Assembly (NCBI GenBank): GCA_003112755.1
Contig: BFBT01000002.1
Span: 124,001 to 188,000 of the forward strand
DNA length: 64,000 bases
Direction: 5' to 3'
Source: Lawsonibacter asaccharolyticus
GTDB taxonomy: Bacteria; Bacillota; Clostridia; Oscillospirales; Oscillospiraceae
The notes under the pieces: generated by a model
What the model saw: the letters and a program-made list of their open reading frames with translations, nothing else
Databases searched by the model: none
What the model was told of the DNA's origin: nothing
Position numbers and translations under genes: made by a program
In this document: positions 16,601 through 23,127 of the stretch, one piece after another
Numbering within the stretch: the stretch's first letter is position 1
How the letters are laid out: every line of letters starts with the position of its first letter

Positions 16601-18195
16601 TCGATGGCACCAGGGTCGGGACCTACGCTACCGACACTGCGGGCATCATCCGTGTACCTGGCCTGGACGCCGGTTGGTATGTGGTGACAGTCACCAAGGC
16701 CCCAGATGGCTACACGCTCTCTGAGGTCAACCAGAGCCAGAATGTGGAGATCACCAGCGACGGCACCGCCCAGGTCCGGTTCCAGTTTGGAAAGACCTAC
16801 GGCGTCCAGATCCGGACCTCTGTAAGCCAGACGGGCGCCATGGTGCCCGGCGTGGAGTATAAGGTCACCAAGCTGGATGGCTCCGTCGTCGGTACCTACA
16901 CCTCCGACAAGGCAGGCCTGGTCTATGTGGACCTTGAGCCCGGCTGGTATGTCATCGAGCAGACCCGCCTGCCCAAGGGCTATGAGAACTACTCCCTGTG
17001 CGCCAAGCGCAATGTGGAGGTCAAGGCCGACCAGCCCACCATCGTGGACTTTGTCCTGACCCAGCTCTCCAGCATGCGTGTAAAGGTGGTCGATGGGACA
17101 TCCGGCGCTCCCATCTATGGGGTCAAGCTGACCCTCAAGGATAGCTCCGGCAAGATCGTCGACGAGTACACCACCAACAATGAGGGCTATGTCACCCTGC
17201 GGGGCGCCCTGGTGGATGGGACCTACACGCTGAACATGATCTCGGTACCCAATGGCTATACGGCGGATACTATCCCCAAGACCATTGAGGTGCTCAACGG
17301 GCAGACCGCCGAGGTCGTGTGGAAGCTCTACAACCAGGCGGGCCAGATCCAGGTGCATCTGACCTCCACCGCCTACAACGCGACTCTGGACCTGGCTGCC
17401 GGCAGCAACCTGCCGGGCGCCGTGTTCGAGATCTACGACCCGTTCAGTTATGCGGTGCTGGCTACCATTGAGACTGACTCCTATGGTGTCGCCGCTTCGC
17501 CCGGCCTGCCCATCGGACGCTACATCATCCGCGAGAAGTCGCCCGCTCCTTACTTTGGCCTGTCCGGCAAGGAGACTGAGGTGTACATCAAAATCAACAA
17601 TGATGTGGTCCGAGTCGAATATCAGGCCGCGCCCATGAACCTGAAGGTCACCCATACGGTGGCCGGCAACGCCAACGCCAGCGCCGGGGCCTTCTCCAAG
17701 TACCTGTTCAAGGCGGCCAACAATGACTCCGGCGACCGCCTGGATAACTTCTTCCTCAACATCACGATCCCCACGGACGCCGTCCGCGGCGGGACCCTGT
17801 TTACCGGCAAGTGGTCCTCTGATGTTGCCTACAACATCAGCTATAAGACCAACATGAACGACTACCGGCCCATGGCCACCGGCCTCAGCTCGGCCAGCTC
17901 TTACCAGTACGACCTGTCCTCCCTGGCTCTGGATGTCCAGAGTGGAGAATATGTCACCGATGTGCGGTTTGAGTTTGGCACCGTGCCTGCCGGCTTCAAA
18001 GTGACCAGCGCCCCTGTCTTCTACGGGTATGTGATGCCAACTGTGCCCAATGGGTACATCATTATGATGCGCTCTGAGTGCGGCGGCCAGTATAACGGCT
18101 ATTGGAAGACTGAGTCGGCCCTCTGCACAACCAATGTGGTGAACAGCAACGGCGGCGGAAAGCTGCCCAGCACTCTGCCCAAGACCGGGTACTAA
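10594..18195 (+). CDS. Giant thioester / Cna-B repeat adhesin ending in LPKTGY
   Basis: 2,533 residues. Signal peptide about 1-36. An N-terminal thioester-like domain follows: C85 in GGFCGDH and Q169 in the QAAVW signature are spaced as in adhesins that bond covalently to host ligands. About 22 SpaA/Cna-B prealbumin-like units follow (about 80 residues each; pattern KxDxxxxxPLxGAxF ... TdxxG ... LxPGxYxxxExxAPxGYxLd ... N), with Lys, Glu and Asn placed for intramolecular isopeptide bonds. A non-repetitive beta domain near 2340-2510 is shared with the adhesin at 30.4 kb. The chain ends TLPKTGY-stop: a sortase-type motif with no hydrophobic helix or basic tail. The start follows AAAAGGAGG at about 10574-10582. 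It is followed 86 bases downstream by the tandem SpoVG gene, probably in the same operon. Confidence 0.93.
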   Translation: MQKVTIPKRLMTLFLVFVMVLGLLPVSNLVVPANAADARSGPDDVVTINRGETEFFDDYTSPVLGKVIPRNLVFEANGQLTGGFCGDHSKEYSPHVKYINPTPISETKYAFCMPVLAQYAWNWFYSMELDERYPGTSAAYKAQIAKEERGSENNYWPPASRALGGSVPQAAVWLAGAGKISNLTDPANQRMLAEERNRTATLSIHKGVPTSPVEDVMGWIQGAVDNYAKGVYGDWDVYVYEPDTNKSYYQPMVIIMPNDIVQDYNGWLKIKKTDMSGKNLSGATFGVYSDSGYVNRLTSFQTTADEWTYVNVSEYMTSSTKTFYLKETSAPDGYVPNGKGYSVTVSATNNATKETAAAVNGGAAIKNGEGGGPPSGVVNKVDQNGNGIGPATFNFKKLTPNAVDMDIACDETGSLELQWTDPTGENYIEPGEYTVTEKIPPPGYEKDNTAQNLRLWLEDKDGDGVEEPYSSGPITFVNEPKHSIVIQKVDESGNGLPGAVFDIYLNGAKIDSATTGGDGTFTFAGTDGNGLEPGTYDFVEVQAPNGYLIPYWACQSITIRQGDNDVLIHTLTFVNYTYPEIVIQKVAAGNDQPLAGAVFEVMVDGTNLGRFGPTGPDGTIIINHDVYGEFLKNDKQDSWTVQVREVEAPEGYLIDDTNWQTAEISRGTKLAPFVFTDTKYPEIVIRKSDRETEEMLPGATFDIKIDAGASFNLTKQTDENGEIWITYDDYAEFIGDIVWDRGWTVTVTETVMPDKYNRDPQPESDGGAGFTVTKQLLPGQSLLEFDFTDTHYRDLLVVKSDASNSWRLADAKFKLESINLDDPAAGGTISREGTTDANGELLFKDLPNGTYKLTELTPPTGYDMPDPHEWTITVTSMSDRVIQISVENEPREGLTITKHDAITGKPLAGVEFSIRYLGDGNDSTNTSNEPRTYTTDANGIIHLPDAVPGWYQIIETRVPDGYIIDSEPRLVQLVNAHDTVVVNFHNYQDTQLIILKKDNQTGLPLAGARFMVTTAGGNFIADLVTGSTGYATLNGLEPGSYVVKEVEAPDGHIIDSTPQTFELRVGQTEPVFLVFGNDGKTTLYIRKEDEQTRLPVAGAVFKLSRVNGEVIKERLETGLDGLASIGDLLPGDYVVEEIEAPKGYLLSENPKQNVSLKAGEVATVLFRNNKPGGVAILKQDAMSGLPLEGAKFTVTRLDGSPVGKEPYYVTGKDGYIRVPGLEAGYYYVQEIEAPEGYLLDSTRHQVRVENFEVTLLQLKNYEKTTLVVEKVDAQSKVPLAGAEFGLFAMDGKQIGDPFITGTNGKANLTGIEPGWYILRELKAPIGYVLNEDEFRVEIKEGQPTTITVPNTPESGITVRKVDATTKNPLAGAQFELRDQDNKLLGNYQTDPTGSFVTVNVGPGTYYLIETKAPDGYTIVNERTEVKVAEGEKPVVIIENHKDSSIQILKTDSVSGKYLEGAEFEVKELNTNRVVGTYTTDRAGIAFTEPLPAGNYIVTEIKAPCGYILDETHHHVEVKPDTPSILRVTNTALTGIMVTKVSTVDDEPLMGAKFEIRTAEGRVLGEVTTDTTGTATYPIATPGVYYVKEVEQPDGYLLDETVHRVEVVEGQLATLVVENAPMASLVIFKGDADTGRGVAGAVFEVYHADGAFIGRYTTDAQGEALIRPIEPGHYIVREVAAPDGYELPNVTEKTITVKAGQINRVTFEDLAYGSLIVRLEDKADGHQLPNGRFQLIVAKTGEMIMEGVTGNDGTIIWGNLPAGDYIVKQTYAPDGYTMTETEIRATVVSNETRTVVFQNVTSGIVIEKLDRVTSAPLPNARFQVTRNSDNIVIGEYVTDEDGLALVGGLTPGMYTVEELAAPTGYEMDAPSQLVHVKDSEFAHATFTDTPYAGITVNTVDQSNQPLAGVVIEIWRQNGELINTWTTDNTGIVQTDKLTSGYYVIKVIKNPDGYTPNVTETTVQIQNGVAVNVRLVFNAGGTLNIYGVDAAEKGLAGMRVEVTTIDGTRVGTYATDTAGIIRVPGLDAGWYVVTVTKAPDGYTLSEVNQSQNVEITSDGTAQVRFQFGKTYGVQIRTSVSQTGAMVPGVEYKVTKLDGSVVGTYTSDKAGLVYVDLEPGWYVIEQTRLPKGYENYSLCAKRNVEVKADQPTIVDFVLTQLSSMRVKVVDGTSGAPIYGVKLTLKDSSGKIVDEYTTNNEGYVTLRGALVDGTYTLNMISVPNGYTADTIPKTIEVLNGQTAEVVWKLYNQAGQIQVHLTSTAYNATLDLAAGSNLPGAVFEIYDPFSYAVLATIETDSYGVAASPGLPIGRYIIREKSPAPYFGLSGKETEVYIKINNDVVRVEYQAAPMNLKVTHTVAGNANASAGAFSKYLFKAANNDSGDRLDNFFLNITIPTDAVRGGTLFTGKWSSDVAYNISYKTNMNDYRPMATGLSSASSYQYDLSSLALDVQSGEYVTDVRFEFGTVPAGFKVTSAPVFYGYVMPTVPNGYIIMMRSECGGQYNGYWKTESALCTTNVVNSNGGGKLPSTLPKTGY

Positions 18196-18281
18196 GCCCG
18201 GCCATCAAACAACCGGCCTGCCCGGGGCCTCTGAAAAGGGGCCCCGGCATAGGGCTGGACATGAAAAGGAGATAATGTCTT

Positions 18282-18911
18282 ATGAAAATCGTCGAGTGTC
18301 GCGTCATTCGCCCCAAGGACCGGCGTTCTGTGGTCCTGGCTGCCGCCGAGCTGCTGTTCGACAATGGTATCCGGGTCGTCAATATGCACCTGCTGAAGCC
18401 CCGGGATGGTGATGAGGGCAACCAGCTGCGGATGCCGGTCGTGCATACCAAAAGTGGGACTACCCTCAATCCCTTCAACCCCAGCAGCCCAGAGTTCCGG
18501 GCCGTCATGCACAAGGCCGTGGAGGAGACGCTGGCCGAGGCTGTGGAAGCCCAGGTCAACGACTACACCAAGACCTTTGAGACGGTGGAGGAGTTCCGGC
18601 TGCCTGTGTTCAGCCGGCTGAAGCTGCATAAGTTCCCTGACAACCATATTCCGGTGAAGGCCATGGTCTCCGTGACCGTTGATGGCGAGCTCCGGCTCAA
18701 CCGGATCGCTGTCATCAAGGCCATTGACCCGCCCGCCTATGTCGTCCAGCTGCCTACCTATACACTGCAGGGCGGCCGGCGGCCGGCCAGGTATTTCCGG
18801 TTTCAGGCGGCGCCATATGAGGCGCTGTACAAGCTGGTGACTGATGCATACTTTAAGGTGGCCGAGGTCGCGGCAGATGAGCCTGTGCAGGATACCGAGG
18901 AACCCGCTTAA
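18282..18911 (+). CDS. Tandem SpoVG-domain protein
   Basis: 209 residues containing two SpoVG-like units. The first (about 1-90) shows MKIVECRVIRPKDRRSVVLA, the LRMPVVHTKSG strand and the NPSSPEFRAVMHKAV helix; the second (about 110-195) shows KAMVSVTVDGELRLNRIAVI and a final AAPYEALYKLVTDAY helix. SpoVG proteins are about 90-residue DNA/RNA-binding global regulators of sporulation and surface factors; two copies in one chain are unusual. AAAGGAG precedes the start. Position directly after a giant adhesin suggests regulation of surface-protein genes; this is inference. Confidence 0.8.
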   Translation: MKIVECRVIRPKDRRSVVLAAAELLFDNGIRVVNMHLLKPRDGDEGNQLRMPVVHTKSGTTLNPFNPSSPEFRAVMHKAVEETLAEAVEAQVNDYTKTFETVEEFRLPVFSRLKLHKFPDNHIPVKAMVSVTVDGELRLNRIAVIKAIDPPAYVVQLPTYTLQGGRRPARYFRFQAAPYEALYKLVTDAYFKVAEVAADEPVQDTEEPA

Positions 18912-18923
18912 TTGAAGAACATT

Positions 18924-18967
18924 AGCCCCCAGGCTGGCTGTGATGGTCAGTCTGGGGGCTGTTTTTT
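18924..18967 (+). terminator. Terminator of the adhesin 1 operon
   Basis: AGCCCCCAG pairs with CTGGGGGCT around an internally pairing loop, followed by GTTTTTTG. Confidence 0.85.
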
Positions 18968-19116
18968 GTTTATGGGAGAGGTTGCCGCTCCATGGCAGAT
19001 GCGCGATGATAGGGGAGAGGGGGCGGGTTGTTCCGCGGACAGGGAGGTTTTGCCCTGCTGTTTGGGCGCCCGCCGCAGCCACACAACTTTCGTCCGAAAA
19101 TCACAAACAAGCAGGT

Positions 19117-19214
19117 CTCACGGACCATAGATAGGCTCCGAAAGGAGCCGGCCTGCAGCAAGGGTCCTCGGCAAGAGAGAAATCCATGCGCCACATTTCT
19201 TCGTTAGAAAAGAC
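19117..19214 (+). repeat. Intergenic repeat, R arm between convergent genes
   Basis: CTCACGGACCATAGATAGG, hairpin GGCTCCGAAAGGAGCC, CATTTCTTCGTTAGAAAAGAC. Nearest downstream motif is the plus-strand antisense promoter at 19312. Confidence 0.85.
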
Positions 19215-19231
19215 CTTCCTCCGGCCCCAGC

Positions 19232-19270
19232 AACAAAAAGAAACAGCTTCCAGGAACCCCGGAAGCTGTT
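19232..19270 (-). terminator. Terminator of the 19.4 kb small gene
   Basis: Minus strand AACAGCTTCC-GGGGTTCCT-GGAAGCTGTT then TCTTTTTG. Confidence 0.75.
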
Positions 19271-19311
19271 TATGACAAGCCATAAAGTTGGACGATATTG
19301 GGGCTTTCGCC

Positions 19312-19340
19312 AATAGAAATTCTCCAATTTGCATACTATG
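19312..19340 (+). promoter_or_regulatory. Antisense AAT/GCATA promoter (19.4 kb gene)
   Basis: AATAGAAATTCTCC...GCATACTAT on the plus strand, facing the 3' end of the minus-strand gene at 19403-19843; third member of the antisense set. Confidence 0.65.
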
Positions 19341-19345
19341 CAAAT

Positions 19346-19364
19346 AGCCTGCTGACAACAGGCT
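19346..19364. ncRNA. Conserved stem-loop at antisense RNA 5' end
   Basis: AGCCTG-CTGACAA-CAGGCT, covarying with the stems at 7616 and 9803. Confidence 0.6.
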
Positions 19365-19402
19365 GCCATCCTCCAAATTGCTCCAAATTGGTGGATGGGG
19401 AC

Positions 19403-19843
19403 TTAGAAGAGCTTTTCGAGCAGCGCCTTAGAGGCGATGTTCAGCAGTGCCCTCAACAGCGCGGCAAGCGCCATCTTGAGCAGTGCAAGGAGCATCTTCT
19501 TAATGGAATGCGACAGTTCTTTCCTCTGGTTGGATTGGGACTCCGTTGCAGAGCGAAAGAGAGCTGCCACATCAAGGTTGATGGAAACGCCGTTCTTGGC
19601 CATCTCGCAAATGGCTGGGGACAGCGTTTCTATCATATTTGCCATCATCTGGCAGGTGTTCAAAAACTCCTTCTTCCGGCACTCAGTCCTCCAACGCTTA
19701 ACAGCGTGCAGAAAACCAAGAATCATCCGGCCGATGGCCACAAACACCTGAGAGAAGATCAGCAATGCCTTCGCGGCAAACGCCAGCATGATAACCAGCG
19801 CAAGAATATTGGTTATAACTGCCACAATATTGTTGTCCAACAT
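19403..19843 (-). CDS. Small membrane protein of antisense-regulated family
   Basis: 146 residues; GAAGGAGG precedes the start. An N-terminal hydrophobic stretch of about 45 residues (ITNILALVIMLAFAAKALLI and on) gives one or two membrane helices, then a basic KRWRTECRKKEF segment, a middle ETLSPAICEMAKNGVSINL block and an amphipathic Leu/Ala-rich C-terminal helix (LLALLKMALAALLRALLNIA). Paralogue of 9445-9795 and 7240-7602. Promoter, leader block (CCCCTTTTGCAGAGCGAATGG-like), stem-loop and antisense promoter are all conserved with the 9.4 kb locus, so the whole locus, not just the protein, is the duplicated unit. Confidence 0.7.
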   Translation of the reverse strand: MLDNNIVAVITNILALVIMLAFAAKALLIFSQVFVAIGRMILGFLHAVKRWRTECRKKEFLNTCQMMANMIETLSPAICEMAKNGVSINLDVAALFRSATESQSNQRKELSHSIKKMLLALLKMALAALLRALLNIASKALLEKLF

Positions 19844-20054
19844 AGAAATCGTACCTCCTTCATGGTAGAAAGAGGACGGCAGCAGTCACAAGCCATTCGC
19901 TCTGCAAAAGGGGCTTGTTTGCACCCTGTTTGTTTTGCTTATATCCTTTTGCAGGATCCCGGAGGACCCTGCGTTTTTGTGTTTCTCCTTATCCTACTTG
20001 TTCCCCCTAAGATGTCCCTCATCGGTCTCTCATCCCAAATTGGAGGAATGATCA

Positions 20055-20082
20055 ATCGTATGCAAATTTCCGCCATTCCATT
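20055..20082 (-). promoter_or_regulatory. AAT/GCATA promoter of the 19.4 kb gene
   Basis: Minus-strand AATGGAATGGCGG...GCATACGAT with CTCCAATTTGGG 18 nt after the CATA. The leader to the start is about 210 nt. Confidence 0.75.
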
Positions 20083-20143
20083 CTGTATACCAAAAGCCCC
20101 CAAGTCGCGGAGCCTCTTTTTCTACTAATCGTCATCTAAAACG

Positions 20144-20171
20144 ATAGCATGCCAATTTGCCGGACTTCATT
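20144..20171 (-). promoter_or_regulatory. Second, diverged AAT/GCATG promoter
   Basis: Minus-strand AATGAAGTCCGG...GCATGCTAT with exact spacing, 89 nt upstream of the previous one and next to the F arm at 20221. Confidence 0.4.
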
Positions 20172-20220
20172 CGACGGCAAAGGAAACCAAACTTTCTTTT
20201 TGAGGAGAAGGGCAGGGGGA

Positions 20221-20312
20221 GTCTTTTTTAACGAAGAAAATTGCCGACAAGTCGTTTGCCCTTCCAACGCTCTTGTAGCACGCGCTCCCTCTGGGAGCTC
20301 GTGTATGGTTTT
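20221..20312 (+). repeat. Intergenic repeat, F arm
   Basis: GTCTTTTTTAACGAAGAAAA at the left, then a changed hairpin GCTCCCTCTGGGAGC; its left end faces the minus-strand promoters at 20144-20171. GCGAAACCGTTTCGCAGAG to its right recurs in the core at about 46960. Confidence 0.7.
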
Positions 20313-20464
20313 CAGAATCGCCTTTTTGCGAAACCGTTTCGCAGAGAAAGTGCTCCATTGTTATTTCAGGCGATGAGCTGTCTTCGCTGTTTGCGCAAAC
20401 GGGCAGATCTCACGAGCACTCTGATCCTCTCAAGAGACAGCGATTTGGTCTGTACGCATAGAGG

Positions 20465-20494
20465 AAGGCCCCTCCCAAAAATGAGAGGGGCCTT
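20465..20494 (+). terminator. Terminator-like hairpin
   Basis: AAGGCCCCTC-CCAAAAATGA-GAGGGGCCTT; the T-run after it is short. Could serve either strand. Confidence 0.5.
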
Positions 20495-20527
20495 TGCGTT
20501 AAATTAGTTCATCGATGGGCATCCTGC

Positions 20528-20653
20528 TCAGGGAAACTGAGCGATGTGCTTGATTTTCGCCAGCGCTTCCTGAAGCCGCTCAATCTTCCCGATTGGGTCA
20601 CACCAGTGCTGACTGCTCCCACCCCTTACGGAGCGGGCTTTCCCGCGGTCCAT
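20528..20653 (-). CDS. Small DRGKARSVRGGSSQ protein
   Basis: A 41-codon frame, MDRGKARSVRGGSSQHWCDP then IGKIERLQEALAKIKHIAQF, ending 41 bases after the DRG...SSQ block. In the same frame upstream the codons read HGKRDLVYK without a start, while AGAGGAG and two ATGs nearby are in other frames, so a 1-nt indel may have removed the original start at about 20680. The DRGKARSVRGGSSQ segment is encoded again, inverted and with synonymous changes, at 21025-21066, which argues for past coding selection. Function unknown. Confidence 0.5.
   Translation of the reverse strand: MDRGKARSVRGGSSQHWCDPIGKIERLQEALAKIKHIAQFP
20609..20650 (-). repeat. 42-bp inverted repeat, left copy
   Basis: Minus strand encodes DRGKARSVRGGSSQ; pairs with 21025-21066 with only a few, mostly synonymous, differences. 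Confidence 0.8.
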
Positions 20654-20693
20654 TTTGTAAACCAAATCCCTTTTTCCATGATTTCATCTCCTC

Positions 20694-20954
20694 TTAAAAA
20701 ATAACCTGATTGTAGAAACGCCGAGCCATCTCAAAAAGGACAGCGTCTTCAACCGTACGCAAGTACCCATCATGATTCTGAACATGGTCGGAAAACTCGC
20801 GCTCAAACTTCCTTAGTTTAGATGGGCCAGTGAGCAGTCCAGTGCGTCGAAAATCTGAGATTTCAAGAAACATCTCTCTCAGATCTTCATCAGAAAAGGC
20901 TTCGACTCGATTCCCTAACCAGTTATTCATCTGTTTAATAACCTTTTGTTCCAT
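20694..20954 (-). CDS. Small hypothetical protein between inverted repeats
   Basis: 86 residues from ATG 20954; GGAAGGA lies 9 nt upstream, whereas the TTG at 20963 touches it. Mostly helical and charged (MEQKVIKQMNNWLGNRVEAF at the start, SDHVQNHDGYLRTVEDAVLF near 60). No family recognised. TATAATATTAG about 25-35 nt upstream of the ribosome site is a canonical -10. The gene sits exactly between the two inverted copies of the DRGKARSVRGGSSQ coding segment. Confidence 0.6.
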   Translation of the reverse strand: MEQKVIKQMNNWLGNRVEAFSDEDLREMFLEISDFRRTGLLTGPSKLRKFEREFSDHVQNHDGYLRTVEDAVLFEMARRFYNQVIF

Positions 20955-21024
20955 AATGTTCAATCCTTCCTATCTTATACCCCTAATATTATAGTCTTAC
21001 CATACTTTTCTTTGTTAGAAAGGG

Positions 21025-21066
21025 GACCGCGGAAAAGCTCGCTCCGTAAGGGGTGGGAGCAGTCAG
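21025..21066 (+). repeat. 42-bp inverted repeat, right copy (gene remnant)
   Basis: Plus-strand codons GAC CGC GGA AAA GCT CGC TCC and on read DRGKARSVRGGSSQ, then run into the 3' end of the PARP gene. The bases before it, TTTTCTTTGTTAGAAAGG, resemble the end of an R arm. Confidence 0.75.
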
Positions 21067-21067
21067 A

Positions 21068-22258
21068 TCAGGCCTTTAGCTCGACCAGATACTTGATCGT
21101 CGTTTGATCCTCCCGATATACGATGACCTCATCGTTCCGCAGCGCCCGTCCCGCATGGGCGTGCAGGCAGCTGCAGCCGGGGGCCCGCTTCTGGAGTTTC
21201 TCATAATTCATGTCAGAGAGCCCGGCGTTGTCCGAAACATCGTAGGGCTTGCCGTACACGACCTCATACAGGGCCATAAATCCATAGTTGGAATGGCCGC
21301 CGGCCCAATAGGAGCCGCGCAGGGAGGTGTAGCCAACCGACTTCCGGGCCCTAGGTGCAAAGTACAGGCCGTAGCCAAACATCTTCCCGTTAATGACAGA
21401 GTTGGTGGGCCGCAGCACCAGACCGGTGCGCAGGATAGACCACCAGTTCTCCGTCCGGCTGCCATGCCAGAATAGTTTTTTGGCAATTCGTCCTTTGCCC
21501 TTACAGAAGGTCTTGAAGTTCTTCCGTGTAGCGGAATTTTCCACCCGCCAAGCCTTATAGAAGAGATTCTCACACTCTTTTCCCAGCTGCTTCTTGATGA
21601 CGGCAATGTCGGCATCTGTAGCCGGAGAGAACTCCAGTCCAAATGCCTCCAACACGGTCTTATTCTCATCGCCGACCTCCTTCAGCACGACTGTGTTGTC
21701 GGAGACCTGGCCGGCCATGACATCCAGCAACTGCTGCTCCCGGCTGATGATCTCGGGGAACTCCTCCGGCTTGACAGCTAGGTGATCCCGCACATTGCCC
21801 ATGCGCCGGGGGATGACTGTGAATAGTTCGATGAGCTGGTCATTGAAAGACCGGAGCGTCCATGTCCCGGTGGACAGGTTATTCAGGATCGTCTGGGCCT
21901 TGTTCACCATCGCCTGGGAGACCTTCTCGGAGCCGACCGTATAGTTCTGGCGCACTGTCTCGCGGGCCTGTTGGCGCAGATAGTCGATGAGGGCCGCGAT
22001 ACTCTTGTCCTCGATGGGCTTGTACTTCTCCTGAGTCTTGACTTCTGTGATGACCGCCAATTCCGTCATATCCTCATAGCCCTTCCTCAGCTTGCTATTG
22101 AGGGTGGAGTCCCATTTTGACATCGGATAGTTGATGGTGGTGGCGGTAGCGCCGATGCGGCCGTAGGTGGCATCAAAGGTGCCGTCGGGCTTCTCCCTCA
22201 TGTCATAGTACTTGTTGTTGTTTTGTCCTGTTACGCAGACAAGGTGCTTGTACTGCAT
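21068..22258 (-). CDS. WGR-domain poly(ADP-ribose) polymerase
   Basis: 396 residues from ATG 22258, chosen because GGGGG precedes it and the promoter at 22310-22337 lies inside the longer upstream frame. N-terminal WGR-like domain (about 1-70: KYYDMREKPDGTFDATYGRI then KWDSTLNSKLRKGYEDM, with YGR replacing WGR). A helical regulatory-like region spans about 85-210. The catalytic domain has the full PARP triad: H265 in FWHGSR, Y299 in GYGLYFAP and E377 in RNDEVIVY, followed by TTIKYLVEL as in PARP1. Such enzymes polymerise ADP-ribose from NAD+, with WGR sensing DNA ends. Bacterial PARPs are uncommon; location beside a toxin pair suggests a defence or stress role (inference). Confidence 0.9.
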   Translation of the reverse strand: MQYKHLVCVTGQNNNKYYDMREKPDGTFDATYGRIGATATTINYPMSKWDSTLNSKLRKGYEDMTELAVITEVKTQEKYKPIEDKSIAALIDYLRQQARETVRQNYTVGSEKVSQAMVNKAQTILNNLSTGTWTLRSFNDQLIELFTVIPRRMGNVRDHLAVKPEEFPEIISREQQLLDVMAGQVSDNTVVLKEVGDENKTVLEAFGLEFSPATDADIAVIKKQLGKECENLFYKAWRVENSATRKNFKTFCKGKGRIAKKLFWHGSRTENWWSILRTGLVLRPTNSVINGKMFGYGLYFAPRARKSVGYTSLRGSYWAGGHSNYGFMALYEVVYGKPYDVSDNAGLSDMNYEKLQKRAPGCSCLHAHAGRALRNDEVIVYREDQTTIKYLVELKA

Positions 22259-22309
22259 ATAGTTTCCCCCTTTTGGTTCGTATTGCATCCAGATTGTGGT
22301 GCTGTCTGG

Positions 22310-22337
22310 ATAGTATGCGAACCTGGAGGAAATGATT
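22310..22337 (-). promoter_or_regulatory. AAT/GCATA promoter of the PARP gene
   Basis: Minus-strand AATCATTTCC...GCATACTAT; ACAATCTGG follows 20 nt after the CATA. Fixes the PARP start downstream at 22258. Confidence 0.7.
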
Positions 22338-22340
22338 TTG

Positions 22341-22380
22341 GGCAAAAGAAACAGCCGCCTCCTTGGTGGGGAAGCGGCTG
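22341..22380 (-). terminator. Terminator of the zeta-toxin operon
   Basis: Minus strand CAGCCGCTTCCCCACC pairs with GGAGGCGGCTG, then TTTCTTTTG. Confidence 0.8.
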
Positions 22381-22395
22381 CTTGGTAGTTGAGCA

Positions 22396-23115
22396 TCAGC
22401 CTACAAAGTTCAGAATCTCCGAATTGGACCAATGCTGGTTTTCAAATATCTGCCTGCCGGCATCCGAAACCTCATAAATGAGCTCCGGTGCATCTCCGCT
22501 GTTGTCCACAACACGGAGCAGGTCTGCGATTTCTGCAAGGGCCGGCAGATTTGCCAGCGACCGTTGGTAGCGACTGCGGATCTTCTCCTCGGGCACATCA
22601 TGTCCGCCGGCTGCGGCCCGGGCTCGAACGCGGGAGACATTGATCTCTGGGTCGCGGGTGAGCACGAACAGCGCGGCAATTTGGTACCCGGCGACCTTTG
22701 CCTGCTGCAGCAGGTTCAGATAGCGGGCAGTGGAAAGTACCGTCTCGAAGGAGAAATCGGTCCGTTTCCAGAGAGACAGGAGACGGACCTTCTCCACCAT
22801 CTGAGCGGCCTCCAGGTCGCGGCATCCGAGCATGTGTTTCATGTCGTCGGCGTTGCTGTACAACCCTGGTATGGGCAGCCCTGCACTGATGGTGCTTTTG
22901 CCGGAGCCATTGGGGCCGGCCACGACCATCAGTTGAGGAGGCTCGCAGTGGGGAGGGTCGATCTCAGGAGTTTCTGTTCCGTCCATGAACCGCCGTTTCA
23001 GCATTCCGGTCTCCGAATCGAAGTACACGGCGCTGAACGGCGGGACATAGTCCCTCCGAGCTGCGACAGCATTCTCGCAGAGCCAAACGAACTGTCTTCG
23101 GGTAAGGCAAAACAT
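22396..23115 (-). CDS. Zeta-toxin family kinase
   Basis: 239 residues. P-loop GPNGSGKST at 67-75, a NADDMKHML segment near 90 and FSFETVLST near 120 match the zeta/PezT fold (substrate-binding Asp and the SFETxxS motif), then FVLTRDPEINVSRVRARAAAGGHD-type sequence and EKIRSRYQRSLANL as in zeta toxins that phosphorylate UDP-N-acetylglucosamine. The residue after the P-loop region and the R-x-x-R arginines appear intact. It is second in a two-gene operon, 12 bases after an ImmA-like gene; no epsilon-type antitoxin is visible, so that gene is the likely partner. Confidence 0.85.
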   Translation of the reverse strand: MFCLTRRQFVWLCENAVAARRDYVPPFSAVYFDSETGMLKRRFMDGTETPEIDPPHCEPPQLMVVAGPNGSGKSTISAGLPIPGLYSNADDMKHMLGCRDLEAAQMVEKVRLLSLWKRTDFSFETVLSTARYLNLLQQAKVAGYQIAALFVLTRDPEINVSRVRARAAAGGHDVPEEKIRSRYQRSLANLPALAEIADLLRVVDNSGDAPELIYEVSDAGRQIFENQHWSNSEILNFVG

Positions 23116-23127
23116 ACTGCACTCTCC

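Noticed and set aside
12040..17655. Very long minus-strand open frames (up to 906 codons) opposite adhesin 1
   Set aside because: They mirror the repeat structure and codon bias of the plus-strand gene, lack ribosome sites and have no protein-like domain order.
20407..20450. Additional R arm (CTCACGAGCAC...)
   Set aside because: Only the first seven bases match; the hairpin and the TTTCTTCGTTAAAAAAGAC end are absent.
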